This document shows positions 14,215-20,999 of a DNA stretch of 20,999 nt, piece after piece (position 1 is the stretch's first letter; each line of letters opens with the position of its first letter). The DNA comes from a virus: positions 1-20,999 of the IMG/VR virus record IMGVR_UViG_3300046683_000019; one strand, written 5' to 3'. The notes below the pieces were generated by a model. That model saw nothing but the letters and a program-made list of their open reading frames with translations, was not told where the DNA came from and ran no database searches. The translations under genes were made by a program, and so were the position numbers.

Positions 14215-14957
14215 GATTTTCCACGCGCACGGTCGGCGACCGCATGAACAACGCGCTCAAGCGCGTCACTATTGAAAGCAATAACGACGATCCGCTTTTT
14301 CGCGAGCATGAGGTTTCACTTTACACGCAAGAAAAGCAAAAAGAGATCGAGCACTTTGAGCCATACGGACTAACCTCGCGCGTCAAGAAACCGACCGGCC
14401 AGAAACCCAACCAAAAAAAGGCCGAGGCCGTTATGGTGTTTACCGGCGGCAACCGCTCACATGGCGCGTTGCTCGTCGTCGGCGATCGGCGCTATCGGAT
14501 CAAGGGCTTGGTCGAGGGCGAGGTCGCGTTATTCGACGACCAGGGGCACCAGGTCCATATCACGCGCGACGGCATCGTCGTTTCGGCGCCGAGCGGCAAA
14601 AAGATCGTCTCGCAAATTATGAAAGACGATAAGGCGCCCAAGCCAACGACCGGCCAGGGCGAAGCGAAAACGCTCGGCCAGGGCAAGCAATCCGGCCAAG
14701 AGGCGCTCGCGTCGTTGACGCTCACAAAAGAGTCCTGGGTCGTCAATCATCCAACCAAGATCGAATTTAGCGTCGGCGGCAATACGGTGCTGATTGATAC
14801 CGGAAAAATTATCTGCAAATTCGGCGGCGACGATAATAAATCCATGCGCGTCGACGCCGGTCACACGCATATCAAGCACGGCGCCAATGCTATTTTTGTC
14901 GACGATGGCGGATGCTGGTCGACGGTGCCGATCCAACTCAAAGCGGACCCGAATTAA
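14211..14957 (+). CDS. Baseplate assembly/central spike protein, Mu gp45-like
   Basis: This is a putative trimeric puncturing spike under the hub. The 248 residues begin with a helix (GDRMNNALKRVTIESNNDD) and an OB-fold-like region (FTGGNRSHGALLVVGDRRYR near 77-96), followed by VEGEVALFDDQGHQVHIT near 101-118 and a repetitive beta-rich stalk (TKIEFSVGGNTVLIDTGK). The end carries His218, His220 and His223 in GHTHIKHG. In known spike tips, including those of P2 gpV and Mu gp45, an H-x-H pair from each chain holds a metal ion at the point, so a similar iron site is plausible. The protein is about 50 residues longer than Mu gp45; the extra Lys/Gly/Gln-rich section lies near residues 140-165. Confidence 0.86.
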   Translation: MRFSTRTVGDRMNNALKRVTIESNNDDPLFREHEVSLYTQEKQKEIEHFEPYGLTSRVKKPTGQKPNQKKAEAVMVFTGGNRSHGALLVVGDRRYRIKGLVEGEVALFDDQGHQVHITRDGIVVSAPSGKKIVSQIMKDDKAPKPTTGQGEAKTLGQGKQSGQEALASLTLTKESWVVNHPTKIEFSVGGNTVLIDTGKIICKFGGDDNKSMRVDAGHTHIKHGANAIFVDDGGCWSTVPIQLKADPN

Positions 14958-15454
14958 TGCCCGACTTACGGCTTTTTGATATCGTTACGCCGATCGTCGT
15001 CACCTTCGACCTCTTGCAACGGCCCGACAATTTGATCGACGAAACCGAGGCGCTCGCGTCCGCGGTGATCGTCGCGCTCGGCACCAACAAGCGCGCCAAC
15101 GCCGACGATATTTTGCCGAACGCGGAATCCGATACTGACCGGCGCGGATGGTGGGCCGACGAAAACGCCGACCTGGTTTGGAATGGCTGGCCGATCGGCT
15201 CTCGCCTATGGTTGCTCGATCGGCACAAGATCACCGGCTTTGAAGCGCGCCAGGGCTCAACGATCGCGCGCGTCGATAGCTATATCCGCGAGGCGTTGCA
15301 ACCGTTTATTACGCAACGGATCATTTCGCGCTTTGACCTCACCGTCACGCGTGAGGAATTGCAAAAAATCGTCGCGCGGATCGTGCTCTATCGCGGGCCG
15401 TTGCCGGCGATTCAATTGCAATTCCAATCCCTCTGGAACGAGATAGGTCAATAA
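14957..15454 (+). CDS. Baseplate wedge protein, Mu gp46-like
   Basis: The 165-residue protein contains the hallmark of the gp46 family: DRRGWWAD at residues 61-68 followed by IGSRLWLLDR at 80-89. The Asp-Arg-Arg-Gly-Trp-Trp motif belongs to a region equivalent to the T4 gp25-like lysozyme fold of the baseplate wedge. A C-terminal part with helix and strands (DSYIREALQPFI, then RFDLTVTREELQKIVARIVL) is also usual. I placed the start at 14957 (TAATG overlap with the gp45-like stop); an in-frame ATG at 14912 would add 15 residues translated from the previous gene in another frame. It should connect hub, sheath and the J-like protein at the start of baseplate assembly. Confidence 0.88.
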   Translation: MPDLRLFDIVTPIVVTFDLLQRPDNLIDETEALASAVIVALGTNKRANADDILPNAESDTDRRGWWADENADLVWNGWPIGSRLWLLDRHKITGFEARQGSTIARVDSYIREALQPFITQRIISRFDLTVTREELQKIVARIVLYRGPLPAIQLQFQSLWNEIGQ

Positions 15455-16516
15455 ATGCCTTGGACAACGCCGACGCTCGACGAGGTCCGCAAGCAAAACC
15501 GCGATTATATAACCGCGCGCTTACACTCGGCCGCGATGATCCCGAATAGCGTCTTGCGCGTGCTCGCCGACGCTAACGCCGGCCTCGCTTTCCTCGTCTT
15601 GCTCTACATTGATTGGCTGTCGCGGCAATTGCTCCCCGACACCGCGGAAACGGAATGGCTCGACCGTCACGCCGCGATTTGGTTGCCGGGCGCCGGCCGC
15701 AAGCCGGCGACGTTTGCCAGCGGCTCGGGGACCGTGACCGGCATCGCCGGCACCGTCTTGCCGCAAGGGTCGCAATTAACCGCCGGCGGCGGCGTGCTCT
15801 ATGAGACGACCGAGCAAATAACGGTCGGGTCGTCCCCGACGCCGGTCGGCATCCGCGCCATTGACGCCGGCGCGGCTGGCAATCTCGACGAGGGCTCAAG
15901 CCTGGCGTTTGTTAGTGCGCTCGCTGGCGTCGACGGCATCGTGACCGTTGTCACGATGGACGGCGGCGTCGACATGGAAAGCGACGACGAATTGCGCCAA
16001 CGGGTGCTTGAGCGGATTCGTCAACCGCCAATGGGCGGCGCCGCTTACGATTACGTCGCATGGGCGAAACAAGTACCAGGTGTCACGCGCGCTTGGGCGG
16101 TGCCGGAACAAGGACCGGGCACCATGACGGTGCGCTTTCTCATGGACGACTTGCGCGCGAGCGATGACGGATGGCCGACGCCGGCCGATATTCTTATCGT
16201 TTCCGATTATATCGACTTGCATCGCCCGGTCACCGTCAAAGACTGTTACGTCATGGCGCCTATCAAGCAATTCCTCGAAATGACGATCCTCGACCTCGTC
16301 AATGACACCGAGGCAACGCGCGCGGCGATCGAGCAATCCATTCAAAACATGCTGTACGCGCAAGCCGCGCCCGGCCAAACGATCTATCGCTCATGGGTCG
16401 ACGAGGCGATATCCAACGCGGTCGGCGAGGATCACCATACCTTGATCTTTGACGACGCGATCATGCCGGCGCCCGGTTATATGGCCGTCCTCGATACCAT
16501 CCTTTACGACGAATGA
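15455..16516 (+). CDS. Baseplate J-like protein, Mu gp47-like
   Basis: This is the large wedge component that links the baseplate ring to the fibre-bearing proteins. The 353 residues fit the family. Conserved-looking features are the N-terminal helical part with ADANAGLAFLVLLYIDWLSRQ near 38-58, then TEWLDRHAAIWLP near 66-78. The jelly-roll part contains GTVLPQGSQL and AAGNLDEGSSLAF around 140-152. After that comes DDELRQRVLERIRQPPMGGA near 177-196 and AYDYVAWAKQVPGV, the usual phrase in J-like proteins. The C-terminal segment has YMAVLDTILYDE. The gene starts one base after the gp46-like stop and overlaps the next gene as ATGA. Synteny and sequence agree, so identification is secure. Confidence 0.92.
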   Translation: MPWTTPTLDEVRKQNRDYITARLHSAAMIPNSVLRVLADANAGLAFLVLLYIDWLSRQLLPDTAETEWLDRHAAIWLPGAGRKPATFASGSGTVTGIAGTVLPQGSQLTAGGGVLYETTEQITVGSSPTPVGIRAIDAGAAGNLDEGSSLAFVSALAGVDGIVTVVTMDGGVDMESDDELRQRVLERIRQPPMGGAAYDYVAWAKQVPGVTRAWAVPEQGPGTMTVRFLMDDLRASDDGWPTPADILIVSDYIDLHRPVTVKDCYVMAPIKQFLEMTILDLVNDTEATRAAIEQSIQNMLYAQAAPGQTIYRSWVDEAISNAVGEDHHTLIFDDAIMPAPGYMAVLDTILYDE

Positions 16517-17286
16517 CCGACAAGCATATCCGGCGTAATTGCGACGATTACGCCGAAGCCCTCGCTGATTTATTGCCGGTCGGCCCGGCCTGGCCGCGCG
16601 AATACGATTCCGTTTTAATGAATCTCGTCCACGGCGAGTCCTGTATTTGGGCCGACCCGGTCGACGCGCGCGCCGCCGATTTGCTTGAGATCGAAAGCGA
16701 CCCGCGCACGACGATCGAGCTCTTGCCGGAATGGGAATACAATTTCGGCTTGCCCGATCCTTGTTATACCGCGCCGCAAACGATCGACGAGCGTCACCTC
16801 GCACTTGTCATGCGGATGACGATGCTCGGCGCGCAATCGCGCGCGTTCTTTATCGCGACCGCGGCCCAAATCGGTTACACGATCACGATTACCGAATACC
16901 GTACGTTTGTCGTCGGCATTGATCGCGTCGGCGACGCGCGCGTTTACGGCGACTTGCCGCCCGATCCGATGCGCAACGAGTGGGGCGTTCCCATTATGAA
17001 CGCGCGCGGCGACGCGCCGGTCGCCGACGGCGCGCTTTCCGAGTGGCCGTATTACGGCCTTGGTCCCGATACCAACCGCTTTTATTGGACCGTTCACGTT
17101 GACCAGGCAAAATTGACCTGGTTCCGCTGCGCGTCCGGTCAATGTGGCGTCGATCCGCATTTGCGTATCGGCATCGCCGACGATCTTGAGTGTTTGTTGA
17201 ACCGCCTCAAGCCCGCGCACACCGAAATTATTTTCGACTATTCCGGCTTGAGCAATCCCGGCGATCCAATGGCCGGCACACCGTAA
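16513..17286 (+). CDS. Baseplate protein, Mu gp48 (DUF2313/YmfQ)-like
   Basis: The 257-residue protein shows the DUF2313 pattern: LLPVGPAWPRE at residues 20-30, DPRTTIELLPEWE at 63-75 and GLPDPC at 79-84. ERHLALVMRMTMLGAQSRAFF near 93-113 and GYTITITEYR from 121 complete the conserved part. In Mu-type baseplates this protein joins the J-like wedge to the fibres. It is somewhat longer than Mu gp48 because an insert lies at about 135-190 (VYGDLPPDPMRNEWGVPIM and onward). The C-terminal ECLLNRLKPAHTEIIFDY is the expected closing element. It is the last of the conserved baseplate genes; host-recognition genes begin 12 nt downstream. Confidence 0.88.
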   Translation: MTDKHIRRNCDDYAEALADLLPVGPAWPREYDSVLMNLVHGESCIWADPVDARAADLLEIESDPRTTIELLPEWEYNFGLPDPCYTAPQTIDERHLALVMRMTMLGAQSRAFFIATAAQIGYTITITEYRTFVVGIDRVGDARVYGDLPPDPMRNEWGVPIMNARGDAPVADGALSEWPYYGLGPDTNRFYWTVHVDQAKLTWFRCASGQCGVDPHLRIGIADDLECLLNRLKPAHTEIIFDYSGLSNPGDPMAGTP

Positions 17287-17298
17287 CGAGGACTCGCG

Positions 17299-18582
17299 AT
17301 GAAATACAACCAACCCTACGGCGCGCCGGGCGCAAACGACCCGTACATTAACGGCAACCCGTCGACCGGGACTATGGGCTCGATCCCGCCCGCCGCCTCG
17401 ATTGAATATCCGCAACGGGAAATCGTCGAGGTTATTGCGGCGGGCGGCCTGACGCCGGATAACGCCGACCTGACGCAATTAGCGAAAGCCATTCAAGGCG
17501 GCAAAATCATTTTCGGTGGCACCTCGGCCAATGCCGGTAACGCGTTCTCGGCCTCGGTATCGCCCGTTCCAAATGCGCTCACCGTTGGAATGTGTGTCGT
17601 CGTTAAAATGAATGCCGCGCCGACCGGCCCGGCGACCTTTGCGCTCAATACGTTCAGCTTTGCCAACGTCATTCGCCGAGGCGGCGCGGCAATTGGCAAA
17701 GACGAATGGGCGGCTAATGATTTCGTTGCGTTTTGGTGGACCGGTTCGCAATGGCAGACCGGTGCCGGGGCCAGTCCGCAATCGGGCGGCTTGATCCTAG
17801 CGTTAATGAGCCTTGATCTTTATGTCGCGACAAGTGGCAACGACACGACCGGAGATGGTACGGCCAGCAAACCGTTTCTCACCATTCAGAAGGCTTATAA
17901 TTTCGCGCAACAAACATACAATTTGAACGGGCACACCCTTACAATTCATGTTGCTGACGGCACTTATCTAGGATCGCTTCAAGCTGCTGGTCCCATCACC
18001 GGCACGACAGGACCCGGCGGCGTGCAGATTATCGGCAACACGACAACGCCAGCCAATTGCTACGTTATCACGAGCGGCAATGTTCCGTGTTTTTACGGCT
18101 CGGGTGGCGCACAATTTTATGTTGACGGCTTCCGTATTGGCATCGGCGGGGCGACGACCATCATTGGTTGCATTTGGGCAACTGGTAATGGCACAGCGAT
18201 ATCAGTCGGTACACACATTCATTATGCCGGTGCGGTGAATAGTGCCAACATCAAAAGCGATGTAAGCGGCACCGTCATCATGCGCGGTTGCGTGATCGAA
18301 AACGCGTCATTTGGTTATCATTTGTATGCTAGCGCGGGACAAATCTATAGCGCGGGAGTGTCCGACACCATCATTTGTCAGGGTACTCCGGCCTTTGGTG
18401 GCGCGTGCGCCAGCGTGACCTATGGCTATATCGGCACGCTATTGCTTAGCGTTTCCGGTTTTGCGGTCGGCAAAAAATACGAGGCGAATAATCTGGCTTG
18501 GCTCAACACCTATGGCAGCGGCGCAAACTATTTTCCCGGTGATAGCGCAGGAACGATAGGCACTTATGGTATCTATTCTTGA
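17299..18582 (+). CDS. Tail fibre/tailspike with a predicted parallel beta-helix
   Basis: A probable receptor-binding protein of 427 residues. Residues 1-70 (PYGAPGANDPYINGNPSTGT, then a helix with LTQLAKAIQGG) resemble baseplate-attaching N-termini of alphaproteobacterial phage fibres. Residues 70-160 form a small beta domain (FWWTGSQWQTG near its end). From about residue 174 (LYVATSGNDTTGDGTASKPF) the sequence looks like the start of pectate-lyase-type parallel beta-helices, and short Gly/Ile/Val-rich coils continue to about 385. The end (NTYGSGANYFPGDSAGT near 400-422) is a typical fibre tip cap. No acidic catalytic pair is obvious, so enzymatic cleavage of polysaccharide is not shown. GC is lower in the helix part (25 of 60 bases in 17881-17940, by eye). 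The ribosome site CGAGGA lies 6 nt upstream. Confidence 0.8.
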   Translation: MKYNQPYGAPGANDPYINGNPSTGTMGSIPPAASIEYPQREIVEVIAAGGLTPDNADLTQLAKAIQGGKIIFGGTSANAGNAFSASVSPVPNALTVGMCVVVKMNAAPTGPATFALNTFSFANVIRRGGAAIGKDEWAANDFVAFWWTGSQWQTGAGASPQSGGLILALMSLDLYVATSGNDTTGDGTASKPFLTIQKAYNFAQQTYNLNGHTLTIHVADGTYLGSLQAAGPITGTTGPGGVQIIGNTTTPANCYVITSGNVPCFYGSGGAQFYVDGFRIGIGGATTIIGCIWATGNGTAISVGTHIHYAGAVNSANIKSDVSGTVIMRGCVIENASFGYHLYASAGQIYSAGVSDTIICQGTPAFGGACASVTYGYIGTLLLSVSGFAVGKKYEANNLAWLNTYGSGANYFPGDSAGTIGTYGIYS

Positions 18583-18594
18583 TGGAGACGATCA

Positions 18595-19149
18595 ATGCAA
18601 ATTATACCGGCTTACACACCGAATGACTGGTATTGGATCGTCGCGGGCGATCAAGCAAACGTATGGTCAAGCGGTCGCGCCATGTCGGTCCCGGTTGCGG
18701 ACGCGGGCTATGTCGCTTGGCTTGACGCTGGCAATGCACCGTCGCAAGCGGCGACAATGGCCGATCTCGAAAACGTATTAGCGACACAGTATCCGCCGGG
18801 CACGCCGCGCACATATAATGCGTTTGCTCGCTACACCAAGGCGAGCGGCGGCGTGAGTATTGGCGGCAAGCCGTATTTGAGCGATCCGGTTTCGCGCAAT
18901 ACCGCCGCAAGCGCGCACGACTACGCGGTCGCCAATCCCGGCCATATCACCGATTGGAAATTGGCCGACGGCACGTTTACGCAACTCGACGAGCCGGGAC
19001 TAGCACATGTCGTTCAACAAATGGCGACGTTTGTGCAAGCCTGTTTTACGTGTGAGAGCAATACGCTCACCGCCATCAATGGCGGTAGCATAACGACGCT
19101 GGCGCAAATCGACGCCGCGTTTGCCGCAATTTCAAACGTGCTTGCGTAG
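18595..19149 (+). CDS. DUF4376-domain fibre-module protein
   Basis: The 184-residue protein begins NDWYWIVAGDQANVWSS, and its N-terminal part (to ~65) resembles small proteins encoded next to phage fibres. The C-terminal half (~85-180) fits the DUF4376 pattern. It has GGVSIGGKPYLSDPVSRNTA, then HITDWKLADGTFTQLDE and a helix ending VQACFTCESNTLTAI. DUF4376 genes usually sit beside tail-fibre genes, and the domain is often on fibre tips or fibre-associated chaperones. Whether this one is on the virion or helps fold the fibre cannot be told. It has its own GGAGA ribosome site (18584-18588), 12 nt after the fibre stop. Identification as DUF4376 is from pattern recognition only. Confidence 0.68.
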   Translation: MQIIPAYTPNDWYWIVAGDQANVWSSGRAMSVPVADAGYVAWLDAGNAPSQAATMADLENVLATQYPPGTPRTYNAFARYTKASGGVSIGGKPYLSDPVSRNTAASAHDYAVANPGHITDWKLADGTFTQLDEPGLAHVVQQMATFVQACFTCESNTLTAINGGSITTLAQIDAAFAAISNVLA

Positions 19150-19151
19150 TC

Positions 19152-19499
19152 ATGGCAATCGTCAATATCACCGTCGAGAATGACGCGGATTTTTACCGCG
19201 CGTTCCAATACATGACGGCGGATAGCGGCACGCCTATCGACATGACCGGCGCGTCATTGGAAATGATGCTGCGGCACCATGCCGAGGATGCCGAGGCGGT
19301 CTTGCGGCTCGCGACCGATACCGGCGAATTTGCGCTTACCGATCCGGTCAATGGATTATTTACGTTGCTCATTCGACAGGACGTTTTGCAGCATTTGAGC
19401 CTCGGCAGTTTTGACCATTCCAACGTCATGACGCTCGGCGGTTTCAAAACGAAAATCTGGAACGGCACATTCATTATCAACGCCGGGCCGACGCGATGA
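19152..19499 (+). CDS. Small beta-rich fibre-module protein
   Basis: The 115 residues read as alternating strands: [21 protein letters not shown], then [43 protein letters not shown] and a short C-terminal strand with WNGTFIIN. This layout (T-G-A-x-L-E/x-M-x-L-R in the second strand, then a G-x-F-x-L turn) is similar to small N-terminal domains of baseplate upper-type fibre proteins found next to collagen-like fibres in many phages. I do not recognise a named family with certainty. Its stop overlaps the next start as ATGA, so it is coupled to the collagen-like fibre gene. A partner or adaptor of that fibre is the simplest inference. Confidence 0.6.
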   Translation: MAIVNITVENDADFYRAFQYMTADSGTPIDMTGASLEMMLRHHAEDAEAVLRLATDTGEFALTDPVNGLFTLLIRQDVLQHLSLGSFDHSNVMTLGGFKTKIWNGTFIINAGPTR

Positions 19500-20512
19500 A
19501 TAGCGTCGACGTCATTGCCGACGCCAACGTCACCATTGCCGCCGACGACGCCGCAACCGTTGTTGTGCTCACGACCGATGAAATCGAAACCATAGCAACC
19601 GGCGAGCAAGGACCGCCGGGGCCACCGGGGCCACCGGGCGGCCCAATGGGGCCGCAAGGCGTACCGGGCCCAACGGGCCCGCAAGGTGATCCGGGGCCAA
19701 CGGGGCCGCGAGGACCGACCGGCAATACCGGCACAACCGGGCCAGCGGGATCGACGGGGCCAACGGGGCCAACGGGGCCGCAAGGACCGGCTGGCGCGAA
19801 TAGTACGGTGCCGGGACCGCCGGGCGCGACCGGGCCGCAAGGACCGCCGGGCGCGACCGGGCCAACGGGCGCGGATGGCGCGGGCGCTCCGGCAACCGTC
19901 CCACCGCTCATGGACGGCACGGCGACGGTCGGCACCTCGTTATTGTTTGCGCGGCAAGATCATATTCATCCGAGCGATACGACGCGCGCTCCACTGGCGT
20001 CGCCAACATTTACCGGCGATCCGAAAGCGCCGACGCCGACGGCGGGCGATGCCGACACATCAATAGCGACGACGGCGTTCGTTACAGGCGCGGTTGCGGC
20101 GGCTAGTGCAATTCCCGCCGGGACGGTCATGCTTTTCTATCAGGCGGCGGCACCGACTGGCTGGACAAAACTCACGACTAACAATGACAAGGCATTGCGT
20201 GTGGTGTCTGGGAGCGGTGGTGTCGGCGGCGGCAGCGTTGCTTTTAGTACCGTGTTTGCGCGGACGATGACGGATGACTTTACGCTAGCGACGACTCACA
20301 TTCCTTTTCACAACCATGCGACGACAAGCGTTTCTAACGTGCAATTGCTTAATTATGCCGTAGGGGGTTCGTGGGATTATACCCCGGGCGGGCAGTCGCG
20401 CTCGGATGGCAACACGTTTGTAACGGGCGGTGCTGGTGCTGGCTCCGCGCATAATCACACCATCGACTTGCGCGTGCAATATCTCGACCTGATCCTTGCG
20501 AGCAAAAACTAA
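19496..20512 (+). CDS. Collagen-stalk tail fibre with collar-like C-terminal domain
   Basis: Predicted trimeric fibre of 338 residues. A short beta N-terminus (1-35) is followed by about 95 residues of Gly-X-Y collagen repeats (36-131) rich in Gly-Pro-Pro/Gly-Pro-Gln triplets. Next come classic fibre motifs [12 protein letters not shown] (155-166) and [13 protein letters not shown] (188-200). The C-terminal head (206-338) begins [18 protein letters not shown], the phage tail-collar pattern. It carries two His pairs, His272/His274 (HNH) and His319/His321 (HNH), in the positions where collar heads of T4 gp12 type hold metal ions. It is likely an adhesin or receptor binder on the tail tip. The repeats make the DNA strongly repetitive from 19606 to 19880. 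Confidence 0.85.
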   Translation: MNSVDVIADANVTIAADDAATVVVLTTDEIETIATGEQGPPGPPGPPGGPMGPQGVPGPTGPQGDPGPTGPRGPTGNTGTTGPAGSTGPTGPTGPQGPAGANSTVPGPPGATGPQGPPGATGPTGADGAGAPATVPPLMDGTATVGTSLLFARQDHIHPSDTTRAPLASPTFTGDPKAPTPTAGDADTSIATTAFVTGAVAAASAIPAGTVMLFYQAAAPTGWTKLTTNNDKALRVVSGSGGVGGGSVAFSTVFARTMTDDFTLATTHIPFHNHATTSVSNVQLLNYAVGGSWDYTPGGQSRSDGNTFVTGGAGAGSAHNHTIDLRVQYLDLILASKN

Positions 20513-20815
20513 ATGAAAATCCCGCACGCCGACGAGGGCTTTATTTGCCCGTTGCACAAGGTCGACACGGCGACCGTTTGCCACAAATGCCCGTGGTGGA
20601 CGCGCGTCATTGGCAAAAATCCACAAAGCGAAGAAATGATAGACGATTGGCGTTGCGCGATTGCGCTTTTGCCCATGCTCTTAATCGAGGGCGCGCAACA
20701 AACCCGCCAGGCGGGCGCGGCGATCGAGACGCTACGCAATGGCATGGTCGAGGCGGTCGGGATCGCCGCAAGTAGTGCCGGGAGGTTAATCAATGCGCGT
20801 CACGATCATCGTTGA
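20513..20815 (+). CDS. Small CxxH...CxxC (zinc-finger-like) protein
   Basis: The 100-residue protein opens with Cys12-x2-His15 (ICPLHK) and Cys23-x2-Cys26 (VCHKCPWW), with eleven residues from Cys12 to Cys23. This is a likely four-ligand zinc site. A further Cys48 and a helical C-terminal half (CAIALLPMLLIEGAQQTRQ, then GAAIETLRNGM) follow. I do not recognise a named family. It starts immediately after the collagen-stalk fibre stop, so it belongs to the fibre module. Possible roles are a fibre assembly factor or a small regulator; nothing visible decides. Its 3' end overlaps the next gene by 23 nt. Confidence 0.65.
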   Translation: MKIPHADEGFICPLHKVDTATVCHKCPWWTRVIGKNPQSEEMIDDWRCAIALLPMLLIEGAQQTRQAGAAIETLRNGMVEAVGIAASSAGRLINARHDHR

Positions 20816-20999
20816 CGACGATACGGTCCTCGTCGACGGCAAGCCGCAAAAGGTTGATTGCAAATCGCTCGCTCGCGACGGCATTCATGCCGTGCAATGG
20901 TACGACAAGATCGGCGAGGTCGAATACCGGTCCGAAATTGATTTCGACACGGCAAAACTGGCGCGCCAGCCGAACGAGACAATTACGGATTTTGCACCG
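20793..20999 (+). CDS. Start of a small fibre-module protein (3' partial)
   Basis: ATG 20793 is preceded by a good ribosome site (GGAGG, 20781-20785, 7 nt away) inside the end of the previous gene. The 69 visible residues run to the window edge without a stop. They begin MRVTIIVDDDTVLVDGK and contain GIHAVQWYDKIGEVEYRS near residues 31-48, followed by NETITDF. Similar small beta proteins with an I-H-A-V-Q-W-Y phrase and a closing N-E-x-I-T-D element are common in the fibre regions of alphaproteobacterial phages, sometimes as tail-fibre assembly-like proteins. The length and function are unknown. Confidence 0.7.
   Translation, partial: MRVTIIVDDDTVLVDGKPQKVDCKSLARDGIHAVQWYDKIGEVEYRSEIDFDTAKLARQPNETITDFAP

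Noticed and set aside
14912-14956. Upstream start for the gp46-like gene.
   Set aside because: These 15 codons fall inside the spike gene's last codons; ATG 14957 fits the TAATG coupling and family length.
19606-19880. Repetitive GC-rich DNA as a CRISPR-like or satellite array.
   Set aside because: The repeats are explained by Gly-X-Y codons of a collagen stalk in one open frame, with no spacer structure.
1-20999. The region as a tailocin or gene transfer agent.
   Set aside because: Portal, connector and neck genes argue against a headless tailocin, and a contractile Mu-like tail is not the usual gene transfer agent type. A phage or prophage is the simpler reading, although the capsid genes are outside the window.

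Overview
This window is one uninterrupted rightward late operon of a tailed phage or prophage. It covers the portal and neck genes, then a complete contractile (myovirus) tail, and ends in the fibre module. Every supported gene is on the + strand. Genes abut or overlap by a few bases, and the longest gap between genes is about 25 nt. I see no tRNA, integrase, CRISPR array, insertion sequence, promoter or terminator. The DNA is GC-rich, and the tail genes match the phage Mu lineage in content and order (sheath, tube, chaperone, tape measure, gpN, gp44, gp45, gp46, gp47, gp48, fibres). Together with the style of the fibre-module genes, this suggests a phage of an alphaproteobacterium, perhaps Rhizobiales/Hyphomicrobiales. 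That host assignment is an inference, not something proved by the sequence.

Layout. Positions 1-255 hold the end of an unidentified charged protein. Positions 252-4589 are the head exit and neck: HK97-type portal, a collagen-like protein, a gp6-like connector, a small MuF-like Cys/His protein, a small joining-type protein and a tail-terminator-like protein. Protease and major capsid genes are not between the portal and connector, where HK97-like phages usually have them, so they must be outside the window. Positions 4534-4755 hold a DUF2635 (Mu gp38-like) gene. Positions 4752-5426 hold a GIY-YIG homing endonuclease with five NUMOD3-like motifs. Positions 5430-7850 hold the sheath, tube and tail assembly chaperone; the chaperone has an apparent -1 frameshift site (T TTT TTC at 7698-7704) leading to a 164-residue extended form.

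Positions 7850-11797 carry the most unusual feature: two complete tape-measure-like genes in tandem. They are paralogous at their N-terminal ~300 residues, in a central linker and at their extreme C-termini, but carry different cell-wall-type domains between. The first has a tail-lysozyme domain (Glu446). The second has an H-x11-S-E-G-C domain resembling L,D-transpeptidase or cysteine-peptidase active sites. Positions 11798-13059 hold a gpN (DNA circularisation) homologue split into two ORFs. Positions 13063-17286 hold the baseplate hub, spike, wedge, J-like protein and gp48-like protein.

Positions 17299-20999 are the fibre module: a beta-helix tailspike-like fibre, a DUF4376 protein, a small beta-rich protein, a collagen-stalk fibre with a collar-like head, a CxxH...CxxC mini-protein and the start of a final small gene. 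Base composition drops locally in the endonuclease and in the beta-helix part of the fibre, consistent with separate acquisition.

How the genes act together. The portal and neck proteins join the DNA-filled head to a sheath/tube tail whose length is set by tape-measure protein(s). The baseplate genes build the puncturing end, and the fibres bind the host. The wall-active domains in the two tape-measure proteins probably open peptidoglycan during DNA entry.
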